A stretch of 64,000 nucleotides of DNA, taken from positions 372,001 through 436,000 of the forward strand of contig NZ_JBGGWA010000004.1 in the NCBI RefSeq assembly GCF_041321145.1, read 5' to 3'. Shown one piece after another: positions 49,051 through 58,206 of the stretch (position 1 is the stretch's first letter; the number at the start of each line of letters is the position of its first letter). The notes below the pieces were generated by a model. The model was not told the DNA's origin. It did no database searches and saw nothing but the letters and a program-made list of their open reading frames with translations. Source of the DNA: Paraburkholderia sp041321145. Lineage in GTDB: Bacteria; Pseudomonadota; Gammaproteobacteria; Burkholderiales; Burkholderiaceae. Made by a program: the position numbers and the translations under genes.

Positions 49051-49076
49051 AAACCGCCCGAGACCGGGCGGTTTTT
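49051..49076 (+). terminator. Rho-independent terminator after hpf
   Basis: ACCGCCCG-agac-CGGGCGGT stem followed by TTTTT, 51 bp after the hpf stop. It would separate rpoN-hpf from the ptsN transcript. Confidence 0.88.
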
Positions 49077-49182
49077 CGTTTCCCCGGCACCCTTCTCGCG
49101 CCCCGGCGCCGCGCGGATCGATTCTTCAAATAAACCCAGAGCGCATCGTTGGCGCGCCGCACCATCGGTGGCTACCCTGTTC

Positions 49183-49188
49183 TATAAT
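49183..49188 (+). promoter_or_regulatory. Perfect -10 hexamer upstream of ptsN
   Basis: A consensus TATAAT downstream of the hpf terminator and 162 bp before the chosen ptsN start. No strong -35 is visible at 16-18 bp, so this is a candidate promoter. The 350-bp hpf-ptsN gap holds nothing else recognisable beyond the terminator. Confidence 0.45.
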
Positions 49189-49349
49189 GTTCCGGTTACC
49201 ATCGGGGTCAAGTTAGCTCAAGCGGAAGTCGGTCGGCCGGAATCCTGCGCTTTCGGACTCCAACGCACGTCGCCGTGAGCATCAAACGAATGGAACTTCA
49301 CTCAAACGCCCCAGCGAGGAGAACCCAGGCCACGTTTTCGCCTGTCAAC

Positions 49350-49805
49350 ATGAATCGTTTAGCCAAATTTCTTCCCCTCGAGAACGTCGTCGTCGGACTA
49401 TCGGTCACCAGCAAGAAGCGCGTGTTCGAGCAAGCGGGCCTGATCTTCGAGAACCAGAACGGCATCGCCCGTAGCACGGTCACTGACAATCTGTTCGCGC
49501 GTGAGCGCCTCGGATCGACAGGACTCGGCGAAGGCGTCGCAATTCCGCATGGCCGGATCAAAGGCTTGAAGCATCCGCTCGCCGCGTTCGTCCGCCTCGC
49601 CGAACCCATCCCCTTCGAATCGCCCGACGGCCAGCCGGTCTCGTTGCTGATCTTCCTGCTCGTGCCCGAACAGGCCACTCAGCAGCACCTCGAAATTCTT
49701 TCGGAAATCGCCCAGTTGCTGTCCGATCGCGAAGCCCGCGAGCGCCTGCATACGGAAGAAGACCGCGAATCGTTGCATCGCCTGCTCACTCAGTGGCAAC
49801 CTTGA
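49350..49805 (+). CDS. ptsN: Nitrogen-PTS enzyme IIA (EIIA-Ntr)
   Basis: 151 aa. PTS-IIA type 2 fold: MNRLAKFLPLENVVVGLSVTSKKRVFEQAG, then the active-site region RERLGSTGLGEGVAIPHGRIKGLKHPLAAF with the phospho-His of IPHG (about residue 69), and PVSLLIFLLVPEQATQQHLEIL. A regulatory phosphocarrier linking nitrogen and potassium status. The start is uncertain: upstream in-frame ATG (49290) and GTG (49275) exist, and none has a good ribosome-binding site; 49350 gives the family length. Confidence 0.93.
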   Translation: MNRLAKFLPLENVVVGLSVTSKKRVFEQAGLIFENQNGIARSTVTDNLFARERLGSTGLGEGVAIPHGRIKGLKHPLAAFVRLAEPIPFESPDGQPVSLLIFLLVPEQATQQHLEILSEIAQLLSDREARERLHTEEDRESLHRLLTQWQP

Positions 49806-49931
49806 TGCATCGGCGGTTATCCGCACGCCGGTTATTCGCCCGCAGCGATTACAGCCCGGCAAAGTAGGCGGCCCGCGTTAGCGCGGCCGCACCCTTGCCT
49901 GGCAAGCGGCCCACACTGGAGTCACTGACTC

Positions 49932-50900
49932 ATGGATACGTCCAGCATCAACGCCCAGAGCATTTTCGACGACAACGCCGCCACGCTGAAACTGAGCTGG
50001 CTGACGGGGCATGAAGGCTGGGAGCGCGGCTTTTCTTCGGAATCGGTCGCCAATGCCACGTCGAGCGCCGACCTCGTCGGCCACTTGAACCTGATCCACC
50101 CGAACCGGATCCAGGTGCTCGGCGACGCCGAAATCGACTACTACAAGCGCCAAACCGACGAAGACCGCTCGCGTCACATGGCCGAGCTGATCGCATTGGA
50201 GCCGCCATTTCTGGTCGTGGCAGGCGGCGTCGCCGCGCCGCCGGAACTGGTGCTGCGCTGTACACGCTCGTCCACGCCGCTCTTCACCACGCCGATGTCC
50301 GCCGCTGCAGTGATCGACAGCCTGCGCCTCTACATGTCGCGCATTCTCGCGCCACGCGCCACGCTGCATGGGGTATTTCTCGACATTCTCGGCATGGGCG
50401 TCCTGCTCACCGGCGACTCCGGTCTCGGCAAAAGCGAACTCGGGCTGGAACTGATTAGCCGTGGCCACGGCCTCGTAGCCGACGACGCAGTGGATTTCGT
50501 GCGCCTCGGTCCGGACTTCGTCGAAGGACGCTGCCCGCCGCTGCTGCAAAACCTACTCGAAGTGCGCGGCCTGGGTCTGCTCGACATCAAGACGATTTTC
50601 GGTGAAACCGCAGTGCGCCGCAAAATGAAACTGAAGCTGATCGTCCAACTGGTGCGCCGTCCCGACGGCGAGTTCCAGCGGCTGCCGCTCGAAAGCCAAA
50701 CCGTCGACGTACTCGGCCTGCCGATCAGCAAAGTCACGATTCAGGTGGCGGCGGGCCGCAACCTCGCGGTGCTGGTCGAAGCGGCCGTGCGCAATACGAT
50801 CCTGCAACTGCGCGGCATCGATACATTGCGCGACTTCATGGATCGCCAGCGCCTGGCAATGCAAGACCCGGACAGCCAGTTTCCCGGCAAGTTGATCTAA
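49932..50900 (+). CDS. hprK: HPr kinase/phosphorylase
   Basis: 322 aa. The N-terminal domain (about 1-130) is followed by the catalytic domain with Walker A GVLLTGDSGLGKSELGLEL (about 150-168), GHGLVADDAVDFVRLG and the family signature EVRGLGLLDIKTIFGE. Phosphorylates HPr at Ser. Placed after ptsN, matching the nitrogen-PTS cluster of beta- and alphaproteobacteria. Confidence 0.96.
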   Translation: MDTSSINAQSIFDDNAATLKLSWLTGHEGWERGFSSESVANATSSADLVGHLNLIHPNRIQVLGDAEIDYYKRQTDEDRSRHMAELIALEPPFLVVAGGVAAPPELVLRCTRSSTPLFTTPMSAAAVIDSLRLYMSRILAPRATLHGVFLDILGMGVLLTGDSGLGKSELGLELISRGHGLVADDAVDFVRLGPDFVEGRCPPLLQNLLEVRGLGLLDIKTIFGETAVRRKMKLKLIVQLVRRPDGEFQRLPLESQTVDVLGLPISKVTIQVAAGRNLAVLVEAAVRNTILQLRGIDTLRDFMDRQRLAMQDPDSQFPGKLI

Positions 50901-50995
50901 GTCGGGAGCGTTTCGCTGCGCTCGCCGCCAACGGCCGGCTGCGGGCGCCCGCAAGGACCAGATGCTATGATGAACTGTACGGATTTCACGATTCC

Positions 50996-51889
50996 ATGCG
51001 CATAATCCTGATCACCGGTATTTCCGGCTCCGGCAAATCAGTTGCCTTGAACGCGCTTGAAGACGCAGGCTACTACTGCGTCGACAATCTGCCGCCGCGT
51101 TTTTTGCCGCAACTGGCCACCTATCTCGCCGACGACGGCCAAGAACGCCTGGCGGTCGCTATCGACGCGCGCTCGAGCGCTTCGCTCGACGAAATGCCCG
51201 CGATGATCCGCGACCTGTCCGGCGCCCACGACGTGCGCCTCCTGTTCCTGAACGCCAGCACGCAGGCGCTGATTCAGCGCTTCTCCGAAACGCGCCGCCG
51301 CCATCCGCTGTCCGGTTCTACCGCGCACGACGCGGATGTCGGCTTGTTGACGTCGCTCGCCGAAGCGATCGAACGCGAACGTGAACTGGTGGCCGGGCTC
51401 GTCGAATTCGGCCATCAGATCGACACCAGCAATTTGCGCGCGAACGTGCTGCGTGCGTGGGTCAAACGCTTTATCGAGCAGGAAGACGCGGGGCTCGTGC
51501 TGATGTTCGAGTCGTTCGGCTTCAAACGCGGCGTGCCGCTCGACGCCGATTTCGTTTTCGACGTACGCACGTTGCCGAACCCGTACTACGATCATGAATT
51601 GCGGCCGCTCACGGGCTTGGACCAACCGGTGATTGATTTTCTCGATGCACTGCCGGTTGTGCACGAAATGATCGACGACATCGAAAAGTTTCTCGCCAAA
51701 TGGCTGCCGCATTTCCGTGACGACAATCGCAGTTATCTAACGGTTGCCATCGGTTGCACGGGTGGCCAGCACCGCTCGGTGTTTATTGCGGAGGCGCTCG
51801 CCGCGCGCCTCGCCGCTTCGGCAAATGTCATTGTGCGGCATCGCGATGCGCCGGTTCATGCTGGCGAATCATCGAAGTTAGTGGCTTAA
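50996..51889 (+). CDS. rapZ: RapZ (YvcJ) RNase adapter/nucleotide-binding protein
   Basis: 297 aa. N-terminal P-loop MRIILITGISGSGKSVALNALEDAGYYCVDNLPP, Walker-B-like LAVAIDAR, and a C-terminal domain with DVRTLPNPYYDHELRPLTG and the closing IGCTGGQHRSVFIAE, typical of RapZ. In E. coli it senses GlcN6P and guides RNase E to GlmZ; the RNA targets are unknown in this group. A TATGAT hexamer about 30 bp before the ATG may be its own -10. Confidence 0.95.
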   Translation: MRIILITGISGSGKSVALNALEDAGYYCVDNLPPRFLPQLATYLADDGQERLAVAIDARSSASLDEMPAMIRDLSGAHDVRLLFLNASTQALIQRFSETRRRHPLSGSTAHDADVGLLTSLAEAIERERELVAGLVEFGHQIDTSNLRANVLRAWVKRFIEQEDAGLVLMFESFGFKRGVPLDADFVFDVRTLPNPYYDHELRPLTGLDQPVIDFLDALPVVHEMIDDIEKFLAKWLPHFRDDNRSYLTVAIGCTGGQHRSVFIAEALAARLAASANVIVRHRDAPVHAGESSKLVA

Positions 51890-51928
51890 CCGGCCGCATC
51901 GCGCGGCCTCAACTCGAAGCGTTGCGCC

Positions 51929-52558
51929 ATGTCTTCTACTGTGCTTGCCGATGTACCGCTGTTTCCGCTGCATACGGTGCTGTTTCCCGACGGACTGCTG
52001 CCGCTGAAAATTTTCGAAACACGCTACCTCGATATGGCAAGCGAGTGTCTGCGTGAAAAAACGCCGTTCGGCGTGTGTCTGCTGAAAAGCGGCGCCGAAG
52101 TGGCGCGTGCGGAAGAGCCTTCGGTGCCCGAAGCAATTGGGTGTCTCGCCGAAATCGAAGAGTGCGATGTCGAAGCCTTCGGCATGCTGCTGATTCGCGC
52201 GCGCGGTACGCGGCGTTTTCGCCTGCTGTCGCATCGGGTGGAGAGCAGCGGCTTGCTGGTCGGCATGGCGGAACCGCTCGGCGACGACATACCGCTCGAG
52301 GGCAATGAGCTGTTGGCCAAATTCGGCGCATGCGCGGAAGTTCTCGAACGGATCATCGCAACGATCCGCGAACGCGATCCGGAAAGCTTGCCGTTCGCCG
52401 AACCGTTCAAGCTCGAAGATCCCTCGTGGGTGTCGAACCGGCTAGCGGAAGTGTTGCCGATCGCGCTGCGCGCCAGGCAGAAACTGATGGAATTGCAGGA
52501 CGCCGGCGCACGTATCGACGTGGTTCACCACTACATGCAGCAGCATCAACTGCTTTAG
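51929..52558 (+). CDS. Lon substrate-binding (LON N-terminal) domain protein
   Basis: 209 aa. Stand-alone Lon-SB/PUA-like domain: VPLFPLHTVLFPDGLLPLKIFETRYLDMASECLREKTPFGVCLLKSG, then a helical C-half. It lacks the AAA+ and Ser-Lys protease domains of Lon. Function undetermined; similar short proteins exist across betaproteobacteria. Its end is 13 bp from the convergent mutY. Confidence 0.9.
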   Translation: MSSTVLADVPLFPLHTVLFPDGLLPLKIFETRYLDMASECLREKTPFGVCLLKSGAEVARAEEPSVPEAIGCLAEIEECDVEAFGMLLIRARGTRRFRLLSHRVESSGLLVGMAEPLGDDIPLEGNELLAKFGACAEVLERIIATIRERDPESLPFAEPFKLEDPSWVSNRLAEVLPIALRARQKLMELQDAGARIDVVHHYMQQHQLL

Positions 52559-52571
52559 GCGCAGGCGTTTT

Positions 52572-53687
52572 TTAAAGCAGCGAACCGTGCAAGCTGTCCA
52601 GCAGTTTGCGCACCGGCGCGGGCACACCGAACGAATCCAGATCGCTTAGCGCGACCCACGCGGTGTCCGCATCGCCCAACGCAGCCAGTGCACCCACGCC
52701 GCGATCCAGTTCAGCGAGCCGCGGCTCGATATCCAGCTTGAAGTGCGTGAACACGTGCGTGAGCGGCGCGAGCGGCGAGACCGTTCCGTCGCCACCGAAG
52801 GCGCGCGCACGCTCGGCGAGCGCGGCTTCGCCGGCGGCTTCGGGCAGGCTCCACAAGCCGCCCCAGATGCCTGACGGCGGGCGCTTTTCCAGCATCACAG
52901 CGTTGCCGTCGCGCAGCACCAGCATCCATGTGCGGCGCGTCGGCACCGTTTTTTTGGGGCGCGCCGTAGGCAACTCACGCTGACGTCCGGTTACGTTCGC
53001 CACGCAGTCGGCGGCGAACGGGCAGCGCAGGCAGTCCGGCTTGCCGCGCACACACAACGTCGCGCCGAGATCCATCAAACCTTGCGTGTACGCACTCACG
53101 GCGTCGTCCGATGCATTGGACGGCAGCAGCGATTCCGCCAGCGCCCACATCGCATTCTCGACCTTCTTTTCGCCCGGAAAACCTTCGACGCCAAATACAC
53201 GCGCCAACACGCGCTTCACGTTGCCGTCCAGAATCGTAGCGCGCGCGCCAAACGCGAAAGACGCGATCGCCGCCGCCGTCGAGCGCCCAATGCCTGGCAA
53301 TTCGGCGAGCGCTTCGGCCGATGCCGGAAACGCTCCGCCATGCTGTTCGACCACCACCTGCGCGCAGCGATGCAGATTGCGCGCGCGCGAGTAATAGCCG
53401 AGGCCGGCCCACAACGCCATCACGTCGTCCGCAGGCGCGGCGGCGAGCGAGGCGACATCCGGACAACGCGCGAGAAACTTCGCGTAGTACGGAATCACCG
53501 TCGAGACCTGAGTCTGCTGCAGCATGATTTCCGAGAGCCAGATGCGATACGGATCGCGCGTGTTCTGCCACGGCAGGTCATGACGGCCATGCTGGCGCTG
53601 CCACGCGATCAGCCGCGTGGAAAAATCAGACATGACGGGAAAAGCGGACGGGGCAGAGGCGGAGGACGAACTTAAACGAGAAGGCAT
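52572..53687 (-). CDS. mutY: Adenine DNA glycosylase MutY
   Basis: 371 aa from the chosen start. Removes A mispaired with 8-oxoG. HhH-GPD region: DLPWQNTRDPYRIWLSEIMLQQTQVSTVIPYYAKFL, LPGIGRSTAAAIASFAF, and VSAYTQGLMDLGATLC with the catalytic Asp. The Fe-S ligands are CVRGKPDCLRCPFAADC (C-x6-C-x2-C-x5-C). A C-terminal Nudix-like 8-oxoG-sensing domain is present. Starts at 53687 (MPSRLS, 7 bases beyond the mutM stop at 53695) or 53633 (MSDFSTRL) are both plausible. Coupled to mutM. Confidence 0.96.
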   Translation of the reverse strand: MPSRLSSSSASAPSAFPVMSDFSTRLIAWQRQHGRHDLPWQNTRDPYRIWLSEIMLQQTQVSTVIPYYAKFLARCPDVASLAAAPADDVMALWAGLGYYSRARNLHRCAQVVVEQHGGAFPASAEALAELPGIGRSTAAAIASFAFGARATILDGNVKRVLARVFGVEGFPGEKKVENAMWALAESLLPSNASDDAVSAYTQGLMDLGATLCVRGKPDCLRCPFAADCVANVTGRQRELPTARPKKTVPTRRTWMLVLRDGNAVMLEKRPPSGIWGGLWSLPEAAGEAALAERARAFGGDGTVSPLAPLTHVFTHFKLDIEPRLAELDRGVGALAALGDADTAWVALSDLDSFGVPAPVRKLLDSLHGSLL

Positions 53688-53694
53688 CGAAAAA

Positions 53695-54525
53695 TTAGCG
53701 CTGGCAGGTGGGACAGAAGTAAGTCGAACGCTGCCCCTGCACGATCTGTCTGATCGGCGTTCCACACACGCGGCATGGCAGCCCCGCGCGATCATAGACG
53801 AAATAGTCGAGCTGGAAGTAACCGCTTTCGCCGTCACTGCCGACGAAATCGCGCAGCGTGCTGCCGCCCTTTTCGATGGCGGCAGCGAGCGTCACGCGCA
53901 CCGCGTCCGCCAGCAAATCGTAGCGCACGAGCGAAACCCGGCCCGCTGCGGTGGTAGGCCGGATGCCGGCGCGGAACAGGCTTTCGGATGCGTAGATATT
54001 ACCCACGCCGACCACGATTTCCCCTGCCAGCAACGCCTGCTTCACCGACACCTTGCGACCGCGTGTGAGCCGATGCATCAACGCGCCGGAGAACGCCGGC
54101 GAGAATGGCTCGACACCGAGGCCGGCGAGCAGCGGATGCTCAAGCACGTCGCCGGCTTCGCGCGGGTGCCATAGCACCGCGCCAAAGCGCCGCGGATCGC
54201 GATAGCGCAAAATGAATTCGTCGAAAATCCAGTCGACGTGGTCGTGTTTCGCCGCCGCCGGCGGATGCGGTACATGGCGCAGCACACGCAGCGTGCCGGT
54301 CATGCCCAGGTGCACAATGAACCAGCCGGCGTCGATTTCGAACAGCAGATACTTGCCGCGCCGCTCGACCTTGCGCACCACGCAGCCGCGCAAGGTTTTC
54401 GCAAGGTCCGCGGGGATCGGCCAACGCAGCGCGGGCGTACGCACCTCCACGCGTTCAACCTTGCGGCCGGACACATACGGTTCGATTCCCCTTCGGGTAA
54501 CCTCAACTTCTGGCAACTCTGGCAT
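53695..54525 (-). CDS. mutM: Formamidopyrimidine-DNA glycosylase MutM (Fpg)
   Basis: 276 aa. Bifunctional 8-oxoG/FapyG glycosylase/AP lyase. MPELPEVEV carries the N-terminal Pro nucleophile and catalytic Glu; VVGVGNIYASESLFRAGI is the H2TH region; the C-terminal zinc finger is CRVCGTPI...YFCPTCQR. The frame runs 74 codons upstream but the processed start must be MPELPE. With mutY immediately downstream, it forms an oxidative-damage repair pair. Confidence 0.97.
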   Translation of the reverse strand: MPELPEVEVTRRGIEPYVSGRKVERVEVRTPALRWPIPADLAKTLRGCVVRKVERRGKYLLFEIDAGWFIVHLGMTGTLRVLRHVPHPPAAAKHDHVDWIFDEFILRYRDPRRFGAVLWHPREAGDVLEHPLLAGLGVEPFSPAFSGALMHRLTRGRKVSVKQALLAGEIVVGVGNIYASESLFRAGIRPTTAAGRVSLVRYDLLADAVRVTLAAAIEKGGSTLRDFVGSDGESGYFQLDYFVYDRAGLPCRVCGTPIRQIVQGQRSTYFCPTCQR

Positions 54526-54612
54526 GTCTAACTGGTCTGCAACTTGCGTGAGTGGTTGTGCGCTTATTGTAGCGAGCGCGTTACAATCGTCCGAAACATT
54601 GAACGGATTTCC

Positions 54613-56454
54613 ATGAACTTGTCCTTCGTGAAGCTGTTTTCGAAGCGCCCGGCTAGCGCATCCCGCGTGCCGCTCGCCGTGTCCGCTCGCCGAATGCTCG
54701 GTGCCGCCGCGCTCGCCGTTTGGGCGCTGGCTGCCGCGCCCGCGCACGCGCAGAACCCCTCACCGGACTCGGATGACACGTCCGTCACCTTGCCGGACCC
54801 GCTCGGCCCGGCATCGGCAGAAGACCAGAAGTCTTTGCCGAACATCCCGCTGTCGAGTCAGATCGTATTTCAGGTACTCGCCGCTGAAGTCGCCTTGCAA
54901 CGCGACCAGCCGGCGCCCGCCTATCAGACCTACCTCGCGCTCGCGCGCGACACGCACGATCCGCGCATGGCGCAACGCGCCACCGAAATCGCGCTGGCTG
55001 CGCAAAGCCCGTCGGACGCTTTGGCCGCCGCGCAATTGTGGCAGCAGTATGCGCCGAATTCGGAACGCGCCGCGCAACTCGACGCGTCGCTGCTCGTGCT
55101 ATCCGGTAAGCCTGACGACGCCGAGCCACTCCTCGCCCGTGAACTCGAGAAGGTGCCCGCGAACAATCGCGGCAGCGCGATTCTGGCGCTGCAACTGCTG
55201 CTCTCGAGAGGACCGAACCGGATTGGCGGCTTGCATGTGCTGCAAGACCTGCTCAAAAACGACATGAACCGGCCGGAAGCGCAACTGGCCGTCGCGCGCC
55301 AGCAGCTCGTGTCGGACGACGCGCCGGGTGCGCGCAAGTCGCTCGAACAGGCGCTCACGCTCAAACCGGACTATTTGCCGGCGGCGCTGACGCTGTCGCA
55401 GATGGGCCCAGAAGAGCGCAAGGAAGGCATCGCGTCGCTCGAAAAGTATGTGCAGCAGAATCCGAAATCGCATGACGCGCGTCTCGCGCTCGCTCAGATG
55501 TATCTCGCAAGCGACCGTCTGGACGACGCGCAGAAGCAGTTCGAGATCATGCACAAGAACAACGCGGCCGACCTCACGCCGCTGATGGCGCTCGCGCTGA
55601 TCAAGATCCAGCAGAAGAGTTTCAACGACGCGCAAACCTATCTCACCCAGTACGCGAAGCAAGCCGAGAAAACACCTGGCGCCGATCCGGGCCAGGCGTA
55701 TATCTATCTTGCACAACTGTCGCTGGAACAGAAGAACGAAGCGGCGGCGAGCGACTGGCTCGACAAGGTTTCGCCGTCGAGCCAGCAATACATGCCGGCG
55801 CAGATCACGCGCGCGCAACTGCTCGCCAAGCAAGGCAAGCCGGACGACGCGCGCAAGCTGCTGGCCGGCCTGCAGGCCCCCGATCCGCGCGACAAGGCAC
55901 TCATCGCTCGCACCGACGCGGCCATTCTGTTTGACGCAAAGCGCTACCCGGAAGCGGAAACACGCCTGCGAGAAGCAACGGCGTCTTTCCCGGATGACCC
56001 GGATCTCACTTACGACTACGCCATGGCTGCCGAAAAGACCGGCCATTACGATGTCATGGAAGCGCAACTGCGCAAGCTGATCCAGACGCAGCCGGACAAT
56101 CCGCAGGCGTATAACGCGCTCGGCTATTCGCTGGCCGACCGCAACCAGCGCTTGCCGGAAGCGGACAAGCTGGTGGAGAAAGCTTCGTCACTGGCGCCGA
56201 ACGACGCGTTCATCATGGACAGCGTCGGCTGGGTCAAATACCGGATGGGCAATACGGCGGACGCCATCAAACTGCTGCGCAAGGCCTACGGCATCCAGCC
56301 GAACGCCGAAATCGGCGCGCACCTCGGCGAAGTGTTGTGGAAAACTGGTGAGCAGGATCAGGCCCGCGCCGCTTTCCGCGATGCGCGCAAGCTCGAACCG
56401 GACAACGACACGCTTGTTAAAACGCTGCATCGTCTTCAGGTGAACGATCTTTGA
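54613..56454 (+). CDS. Exported tetratricopeptide-repeat protein
   Basis: 613 aa. A signal peptide ending APAHA (residues ~20-45) is followed by arrays of TPR repeats across about 90-600, such as EVALQRDQPAPAYQTYLALARDTHDPRMAQRATEIALAA and GYSLADRNQRLPEADKLVEKASSLAPNDAFIMDSVGWVKYRMGNTADAIKLLRKAYGIQPNAEIGAHLGEVLWKTGEQDQA. This is a conserved beta/gammaproteobacterial gene next to lolB, with no clear enzymatic domain; a periplasmic scaffold role is inferred. Its stop overlaps the lolB ATG (TGATG). Confidence 0.9.
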   Translation: MNLSFVKLFSKRPASASRVPLAVSARRMLGAAALAVWALAAAPAHAQNPSPDSDDTSVTLPDPLGPASAEDQKSLPNIPLSSQIVFQVLAAEVALQRDQPAPAYQTYLALARDTHDPRMAQRATEIALAAQSPSDALAAAQLWQQYAPNSERAAQLDASLLVLSGKPDDAEPLLARELEKVPANNRGSAILALQLLLSRGPNRIGGLHVLQDLLKNDMNRPEAQLAVARQQLVSDDAPGARKSLEQALTLKPDYLPAALTLSQMGPEERKEGIASLEKYVQQNPKSHDARLALAQMYLASDRLDDAQKQFEIMHKNNAADLTPLMALALIKIQQKSFNDAQTYLTQYAKQAEKTPGADPGQAYIYLAQLSLEQKNEAAASDWLDKVSPSSQQYMPAQITRAQLLAKQGKPDDARKLLAGLQAPDPRDKALIARTDAAILFDAKRYPEAETRLREATASFPDDPDLTYDYAMAAEKTGHYDVMEAQLRKLIQTQPDNPQAYNALGYSLADRNQRLPEADKLVEKASSLAPNDAFIMDSVGWVKYRMGNTADAIKLLRKAYGIQPNAEIGAHLGEVLWKTGEQDQARAAFRDARKLEPDNDTLVKTLHRLQVNDL

Positions 56455-57086
56455 TGCGTCTTTCCCGCTTGATTTTCTTTCCCCGGGCGCCGCGTGGCGC
56501 GGCGCTCGGATTCGTGGCGGCAGCGCTTGTCGCGTTGGCCGGTTGCGCGTCGGTTAAGCCGCAAGGGCCGTCCACGTCGAATACGGCGACTTCCGTCACT
56601 GCCCAGACGAGCCGTGCTTATCAAGGCCGTTTCGCGATCCAGTACAACGATCAGAACGGCCAGCAGCGTAATGCCTACGGCAACTTCGCCTGGCAGGAAA
56701 CCGGTGACACCGTCACCCTGCAGTTGCGCAATCCGCTCGGTCAAACGCTCGCGATCGTGACTTCGTCGCCGGCTTCGGCCACGCTCGAGTTGCCGAACCG
56801 TCAACCGCTCACCGCCGACAACGTCTCCACGCTGATGCAGAACGCGCTCGGCTTCGCGCTGCCCGTCGAAGGGCTGCGTTACTGGCTGCAGCCGTCACCG
56901 GCGCCCACTTCGCGCGCGAAGACCGAGAAGGATCCGCAGCAGCCCTCGCGTCTGAAGCAGATCACACAGGACGGCTGGACGATCGATTACCTGGCGTATG
57001 CCGACGCGCCGGCCACCGGCGTGAAGCGCTTGAACCTGAGCCGCTCGGAACCGCCGCTCGACATCAAGCTCGTATTGGATCAGTAG
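56454..57086 (+). CDS. lolB: Outer-membrane lipoprotein receptor LolB
   Basis: 210 aa. A lipoprotein signal with lipobox LVALAGC (Cys about residue 31) is followed by the LolB barrel: YQGRFAIQYNDQNGQQRNAYGNFAWQETGDTVTLQLRNPLGQTLAIV. Receives lipoproteins from LolA and inserts them in the outer membrane. The start ATG overlaps the TPR stop; the TTG three bases earlier is less likely. Confidence 0.93.
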   Translation: MRLSRLIFFPRAPRGAALGFVAAALVALAGCASVKPQGPSTSNTATSVTAQTSRAYQGRFAIQYNDQNGQQRNAYGNFAWQETGDTVTLQLRNPLGQTLAIVTSSPASATLELPNRQPLTADNVSTLMQNALGFALPVEGLRYWLQPSPAPTSRAKTEKDPQQPSRLKQITQDGWTIDYLAYADAPATGVKRLNLSRSEPPLDIKLVLDQ

Positions 57087-57151
57087 TCGCGCCGGTTCGC
57101 GCAACCCTTGCCGCTTCTTTGGCGCCGCCATGGCGCATGTAGCCCAGACTC

Positions 57152-58033
57152 ATGATTGAAACGACCGATTCGCTGCGCGATTGCCTGGCACCCGCGAAAC
57201 TCAACCTCTTCCTGCACATCACCGGCCGCCGGCCGGATGGCTATCACACGCTGCAAACGGTCTTCCAGTTGCTTGACTGGGGCGACACCCTGCACTTCAA
57301 GCGGCGCGACGACGGCCTCATCACACGTAGCACCGAGATCGCCGATGTGCCTCCGGAACACGACCTCACTGTGCGTGCGGCGACGCTCCTGAAGGCGCAT
57401 ACGGGCTCATCCGAGGGCGTCGATATCGAAATCGACAAACGCCTGCCGATGGGCGCGGGCCTCGGCGGCGGCAGTTCCGACGCGGCCACCACGCTGCTCG
57501 CGCTGAACCGTTTGTGGAAGCTCGATTTACCGCGACTGGAGTTGCAGGCGCTGGCACTGAAACTCGGCGCGGACGTGCCATTTTTTATTTTTGGGAAAAA
57601 TGCGTTCGCCCAGGGTGTCGGAGAAGCATTAGACGTTGTACAATTGCCGCCGCGTCATTTCCTGGTAGTGACACCGAGGGTTCAGGTTCCGACTGCAGCG
57701 ATTTTCTCCGAAAAAACGTTGACAAGAGATTCGAAACCCCTCATAATTACGGACTTTCCTGCAGAACTTAGCTGCAATACTGAATGGCCAGAAAGTTTCG
57801 GCCGGAATGACATGCAGCAGGTTGTCGTGGGAAAATACGCGGAAGTAGCGCAAGTGCTGCGGTGGTTTGAAAACATCGCACCCGCGCGGATGTCTGGATC
57901 AGGTGCAAGTGTATTTGCAGCGTTCCGTAGTAAAGCTGGAGCAGAAGCGGCGCAAGCCAAACTGCCGGCCGAATGGAACAGCGCAGTGACTGCAAGTCTC
58001 GATCAGCATCCACTCTTTGCTTTCGCGTCATAA
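57152..58033 (+). CDS. ispE: 4-diphosphocytidyl-2-C-methyl-D-erythritol kinase
   Basis: 293 aa. MEP isoprenoid pathway kinase of the GHMP superfamily. APAKLNLFLHITGRRPDGYHTLQTVFQLLDWGD holds the substrate and catalytic residues; the ATP loop is LPMGAGLGGGSSDAATTLLALN; motif 3 is ARMSGSGASVFAAF. The base composition of codons 140-270 is noticeably lower in GC than in the flanking genes. Confidence 0.96.
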   Translation: MIETTDSLRDCLAPAKLNLFLHITGRRPDGYHTLQTVFQLLDWGDTLHFKRRDDGLITRSTEIADVPPEHDLTVRAATLLKAHTGSSEGVDIEIDKRLPMGAGLGGGSSDAATTLLALNRLWKLDLPRLELQALALKLGADVPFFIFGKNAFAQGVGEALDVVQLPPRHFLVVTPRVQVPTAAIFSEKTLTRDSKPLIITDFPAELSCNTEWPESFGRNDMQQVVVGKYAEVAQVLRWFENIAPARMSGSGASVFAAFRSKAGAEAAQAKLPAEWNSAVTASLDQHPLFAFAS

Positions 58034-58084
58034 GTTTTGCATCGTCGAACGGTTCCCTTGTTCGGTGAAGCTCAAAGTTAGTGT

Positions 58085-58161
58085 AGGGGAGTCGCCAAGT
58101 TGGTTAAGGCACCGGATTTTGATTCCGGCATTCGAAGGTTCGACTCCTTCCTCCCCTGCCA
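58085..58161 (+). tRNA. tRNA-Gln (anticodon TTG)
   Basis: A 77-base cloverleaf. Acceptor AGGGGAG/CTCCCCT, discriminator G, encoded CCA; D-arm GCCAAGTTGGTTAAGGC; anticodon arm CCGGA-ttttgat-TCCGG with anticodon TTG at 58119-58121; T-arm GAAGG-TTCGACT-CCTTC. Lies between ispE and prs, as in many proteobacteria. Confidence 0.97.
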
Positions 58162-58206
58162 AAAATTCTCGCATTTCCCTCGCCCCCAGCCTCAAGTAGG
58201 TGCACG

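Noticed and set aside
54613..56454. Possibility that the TPR protein is a BcsC-like or PilW-type system component
   Set aside because: Only generic TPR units are visible, no neighbouring system genes are present, and it is conserved next to lolB in housekeeping context.
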